A stretch of 64,000 bases of DNA from Rhodococcus sp. SBT000017 (GTDB lineage: Bacteria > Actinomycetota > Actinomycetes > Mycobacteriales > Mycobacteriaceae). Under the pieces are notes generated by a model. The model was not told where the DNA came from. It searched no databases and was given only the letters and a program-made list of their open reading frames with translations. This document shows, in pieces, positions 61,845 to 64,000 of this stretch (its first letter is position 1; each line of letters begins with the position of its first letter). Location: the NCBI RefSeq assembly GCF_003688915.1, contig NZ_REFU01000004.1, positions 71,628 to 135,627 of the forward strand, read 5' to 3'. A program made the translations under genes and the position numbers.

Positions 61845-62447
61845 CAACCGCAGCCGAGCGTGGCCACCGATTCGAGGTGGCCACGCCCGGCAATCCAGCT
61901 CGCGTGCGCGGAGCGGGCGGCCGTCAGATCAGGGGAGGGGAGGCCACGAGCGGAACTGCGCTCAGAGGAACGTCGGATCGGCCGGCCACACGATATCGAC
62001 GCCGGCGGCGGTGGGTCGGGTGTCCTGGACCCGAACACCGGCCACGATCGCCTCGAGCGCCAAATCCGACGGAGGCGGTTCAGCGTTCACCACAGCTTTG
62101 GACAAGGCATGTTCGATCCGCGAGCGCTCCATACCCCAGAACCCTACCGACCAGCACGAACACCAGCCACCACACACAAAGGGGGAGGTTCTTGTCGATC
62201 CGTCTGGCTGCGCAACGAGAATGCGTCACCCGGAAGCGAAAAGAACGCAGTAGGAGAAGGGTAGAAAGGCGAAATATGGCGGTATTGCAATCCCCCGTAC
62301 GAATAGCAGAACACCGAATGTAGATGATGAAAGATGAAGCGCAACAACGGAACTAGTCGCTATTAATATCTGAATAGCCCTGGTCAAAATGCCGATATTG
62401 ACCTAGAATGACAAGGTAACAGCCGAAATTCTCGGAAGGAGAGAACT
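61845..62447. other. intergenic region with one minus-strand small ORF; AT-rich right part
   Basis: 61845-62447 holds only the 56-codon minus-strand frame at 61962-62132. From about 62220 to 62440 the DNA is clearly AT-rich and should contain the promoter for the NrdH-to-DnaB-N gene run. Confidence 0.45.
61962..62132 (-). CDS. small protein, 56 aa
   Basis: ATG at 62132: MERSRIEHALSKAVVNAEPP, LALEAIVAGVRVQDTRPTAA and VDIVWPADPTFL. It reads as a folded alpha-beta fragment, better than any other frame here. No family recognised; no clear ribosome site. Confidence 0.4.
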   Translation of the reverse strand: MERSRIEHALSKAVVNAEPPPSDLALEAIVAGVRVQDTRPTAAGVDIVWPADPTFL

Positions 62448-62681
62448 ATGTCCACCATCACCGTCTACACCAAGCCGCAATGCGACCCCTGCAACGCAAC
62501 CAAATCTTCCTGGACAGAAAGAAGGTGAACTACCGAATCATCGACGTCACCGAAGATCCCGACGCCTACCGATTCATCACCGACGAACTCGGCTACGGCA
62601 GACCCCCGTCGTCTACGCCGACGAGAACCACCACTTCAGCGGTTCCAGATCGACGCCCTGAACAAGCTCGCCGCCGCCTGA
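62448..62681 (+). pseudogene. nrdH: glutaredoxin-like NrdH, three one-base shifts
   Basis: ATG 62448 with GGAAGGAGAG upstream. MSTITVYTKPQCDPCNATK holds a CxxC redox site (CDPC). The protein then shifts to FLDRKKVNYRIIDVTEDPDA and ELGYG, shifts to TPVVYADENHHFSG, and shifts to FQIDALNKLAAA (stop at 62679-62681). Each step equals a single lost base, at least two in CC or GGG runs. Restored it is a normal 78-residue NrdH, the electron donor for class Ib ribonucleotide reductase or a plasmid redoxin. Confidence 0.75.
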
Positions 62682-62709
62682 AACCCACAAATACAGAAGA
62701 GGCCCCACC

Positions 62710-62852
62710 ATGCGACTCGTACCCGCCTACACCCCGACGCCGACTACATCGACCGACAGATCGACGCCGAACTCACCGCAGAACACCCCACAACACGCCA
62801 TGCAGACAAGGCCGACAGTGAGTACCACGACATCGACAAAGCCGCATCCTGA
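62710..62852 (+). pseudogene. small protein, 47 aa, one-base shift
   Basis: MRLVPAY, then in the next frame HPDADYIDRQIDAELTAEHP and DKADSEYHDIDKAAS to TGA at 62850. A CC that reads as C at TACACC explains the shift. Acidic; function unknown. It lies between nrdH and the DnaB-N gene. Confidence 0.5.
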
Positions 62853-62931
62853 CCACTGACTCGACGCATCACAGCCGGTAGCAACGTCCCACCGGTACGA
62901 CGTCCGACCCGACACGAACACGAGGCCCACG

Positions 62932-63521
62932 ATGAACGCACTACGCGCAGTCCCCACACCCGGCGACGACGCAGCGCAGGCACGCGCGGACCTCGCACCC
63001 GTCGAGGACCTCGACACGTCGGTCGAGCCCGGTTACGACCCGGCCACCGATCCCGAAGCGATGCTCCTGTGCGCCCTGATGGACGTCCGCAACCAAAGCG
63101 CCGCCGGAACCGACATCGAACGGATCACCAGCACACTCACCGCAGCGGACTTCGAAGATCCAGCGCACGCACGCATGTACGGCCACATCGTCGACCTCAT
63201 CGCCGCCGGACAACCCCACGACTTCGCCTCCGTCACCGGCGCTCTCATCCGATCCGGAGCAGACGGAGCCAAAGACGCCCCGCTACGCAAACGGCTGATG
63301 GGCATCGTCACCGCCGGGGCGCATTCCGTCGCGGCCGTCCACTACGCCGACAACGTCCTGTCCCAGAGCTACCGCCGCAGCTTCCATGTCGCAGGCCAAC
63401 GACTGACTCAGGCCGCCGAAGAAGCACCGAAGCCGACCTGTTCGACTACATGGTCGAACTCGGCACCCGGCAGCGGGCAGCGTTCAACCGGCTCACCGCT
63501 TTTCGGCAGCCCCGCCCATGA
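62932..63521 (+). pseudogene. DnaB-like helicase N-terminal domain protein, frameshifted near the end
   Basis: MNALRAVPTPGDDAAQARAD, then DPEAMLLCALMDVRNQSAAG, LTAADFEDPAHARMYGHIVD, VTGALIRSGADGAKDAPLRK and ADNVLSQSYRRSFHVAGQRL: the primase-binding N-terminal domain of DnaB. Near 63430 the frame shifts. One C restored in CACCGAAG gives EADLFDYMVELGTRQRAAFN and a stop at 63521. No helicase domain follows. Such DnaB-N-only proteins occur on actinobacterial plasmids and may regulate replication. Confidence 0.8.
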
Positions 63522-63658
63522 CGCTCGCTCACCGCCGCTACGGCCCCGATTGCCGGATGGTGCTCACCCAACCCGCCACCGGTCGACGTCGACGGTTCTG
63601 TGGGTCCGCCTGCCGCGTTCGTGCCCACCGAGCCGGTGCACCCCAAACCGTTTTGTAG
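63518..63658 (+). CDS. 46-aa zinc-finger-like protein
   Basis: ATGA overlap with the restored DnaB-N stop. MTLAHRRYGPDCRMVLTQPA, GRRRRFCGSACRVRAHRAG: a C ... F-C-G-x-A-C-R finger common in plasmid and phage orphan proteins. Very basic. Its stop overlaps the first direct repeat of the operator before the next gene. Confidence 0.55.
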   Translation: MTLAHRRYGPDCRMVLTQPATGRRRRFCGSACRVRAHRAGAPQTVL

Positions 63659-63685
63659 TACACAAAGTGATCGTTTTGTAGTACA
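63649..63685 (+). promoter_or_regulatory. direct repeats in the promoter of the toxin-like gene
   Basis: CGTTTTGTAGTACA occurs at 63649-63662 and again at 63672-63685, 23 bases apart. The second copy runs into TACAAT (63682-63687), a good -10 box 6 bases before the ATG at 63694, so the transcript is probably leaderless. A repressor or toxin-antitoxin complex could bind the repeats. Confidence 0.65.
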
Positions 63686-63693
63686 ATACTGGT

Positions 63694-63963
63694 ATGGCGA
63701 TTGAATGGACCGACAGTGCAGACAAGCACGGTATCGACCACGCCGACGCACTCCATGCGATCGAGAACGCGTACTACGTCGAGCGGGAGTTCGACGAGCC
63801 GCGAGTGCCGGGACTTGCGAAACCGTGGCTGTTCATCGGTCCACCTCGCACACTGGGGGGAGCACTGTTGGAGGTGATGGTCGAGGTGATCCCACCACGA
63901 GGAATGGTCGTCTTCCACGTCATGGAAGCCCGACCCAAACACCTCGACCGCATGACCGACTGA
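63694..63963 (+). CDS. BrnT-like toxin-type protein, 89 aa
   Basis: MAIEWTDSADKHGIDHADAL, then HAIENAYYVEREFDEP, PWLFIGPPRTLGGALLEVMV, IPPRGMVVFHVMEARPKHLD. The W-x3-K-H-G-I start and the VVFHVMEAR end resemble the BrnT/DUF4258 group of RelE-like toxins. An antitoxin gene is expected just downstream, beyond the window. Leaderless start at 63694. Confidence 0.6.
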   Translation: MAIEWTDSADKHGIDHADALHAIENAYYVEREFDEPRVPGLAKPWLFIGPPRTLGGALLEVMVEVIPPRGMVVFHVMEARPKHLDRMTD

Positions 63964-64000
63964 CACCACGCAGGCGACGTTCCAGCCGTACAACCGCACA

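Noticed and set aside
1-64000. tRNA or rRNA genes
   Set aside because: I saw no tRNA-like cloverleaf ends or rRNA core sequences on reading; a covariance scan would be needed to be certain.

Overview
The window is high-GC actinobacterial DNA. GTG starts are frequent, ATGA/GTGA gene overlaps are common, and leaderless-looking starts occur. The gene set (Lsr2, AmaP/Asp23-type proteins, GAF-ANTAR, DUF3618/DUF4235, an ImuA'-like protein, a mycobacterial-type threonine synthase) points to Rhodococcus or a close relative. ParB-like, Lsr2, DUF4192 and DnaB-N proteins, many small orphan genes and several insertion elements suggest a megaplasmid or a plasmid-derived island. Organism and replicon are inferences; no origin or telomere is visible.

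Layout. 0-2.9 kb: hypothetical genes, a damaged HAD phosphatase gene and the tail of an AAA ATPase gene. 2.9-6.0 kb: a tight operon of a SIR2-SLOG protein, a DprA-like SLOG protein and a zinc-ribbon phosphoribosyltransferase. This is the best candidate for an under-described defence system. 6.1-13.4 kb: a serine resolvase gene cut at its 5' end by a Tn402/Tn5053-like TniA-TniB-TniQ element, followed by two coupled tyrosine-recombinase-type genes. 13.4-21 kb: an acyltransferase-like gene, a GGDEF protein, a ThiF-like protein, an ABM enzyme, an AraC-type regulator and a broken EAL-DICT gene. 21-37 kb: an envelope/stress block with an MscS-like protein, GAF-ANTAR, ECF sigma, an Asp23/AmaP operon, GGDEF, thrC, STAS, YihY-holin fusion, DUF3618 and DUF4235. 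37-46 kb: IS3 and IS110 elements, an Abi/HEPN remnant, a second resolvase, a two-gene unit with an ADP-ribosyltransferase-like protein, and a MerR-controlled DrrAB-type exporter. 46-64 kb: plasmid-type genes, many behind a repeated leader cassette: ParB-like, Lsr2, ImuA'-like, pentapeptide-type protein, tandem membrane proteins (one split by an IS3 element), DUF4192, NrdH, DnaB-N and a toxin-like protein.

How the parts fit. The cyclic-di-GMP genes (two GGDEF, one EAL), the ECF sigma factor, the STAS protein and three CRP/GlxR-like palindromes suggest a coordinated surface/stress programme at 15-37 kb. The SIR2/DprA/PRTase operon, the ART unit and the Abi remnant suggest an accessory immunity cargo.

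Caution. About ten genes are split by single-base frame changes, mostly an apparent loss of one C or G in a short run, and most densely at 60.8-63.5 kb. Many of these may be sequencing or assembly errors and not true pseudogenes.
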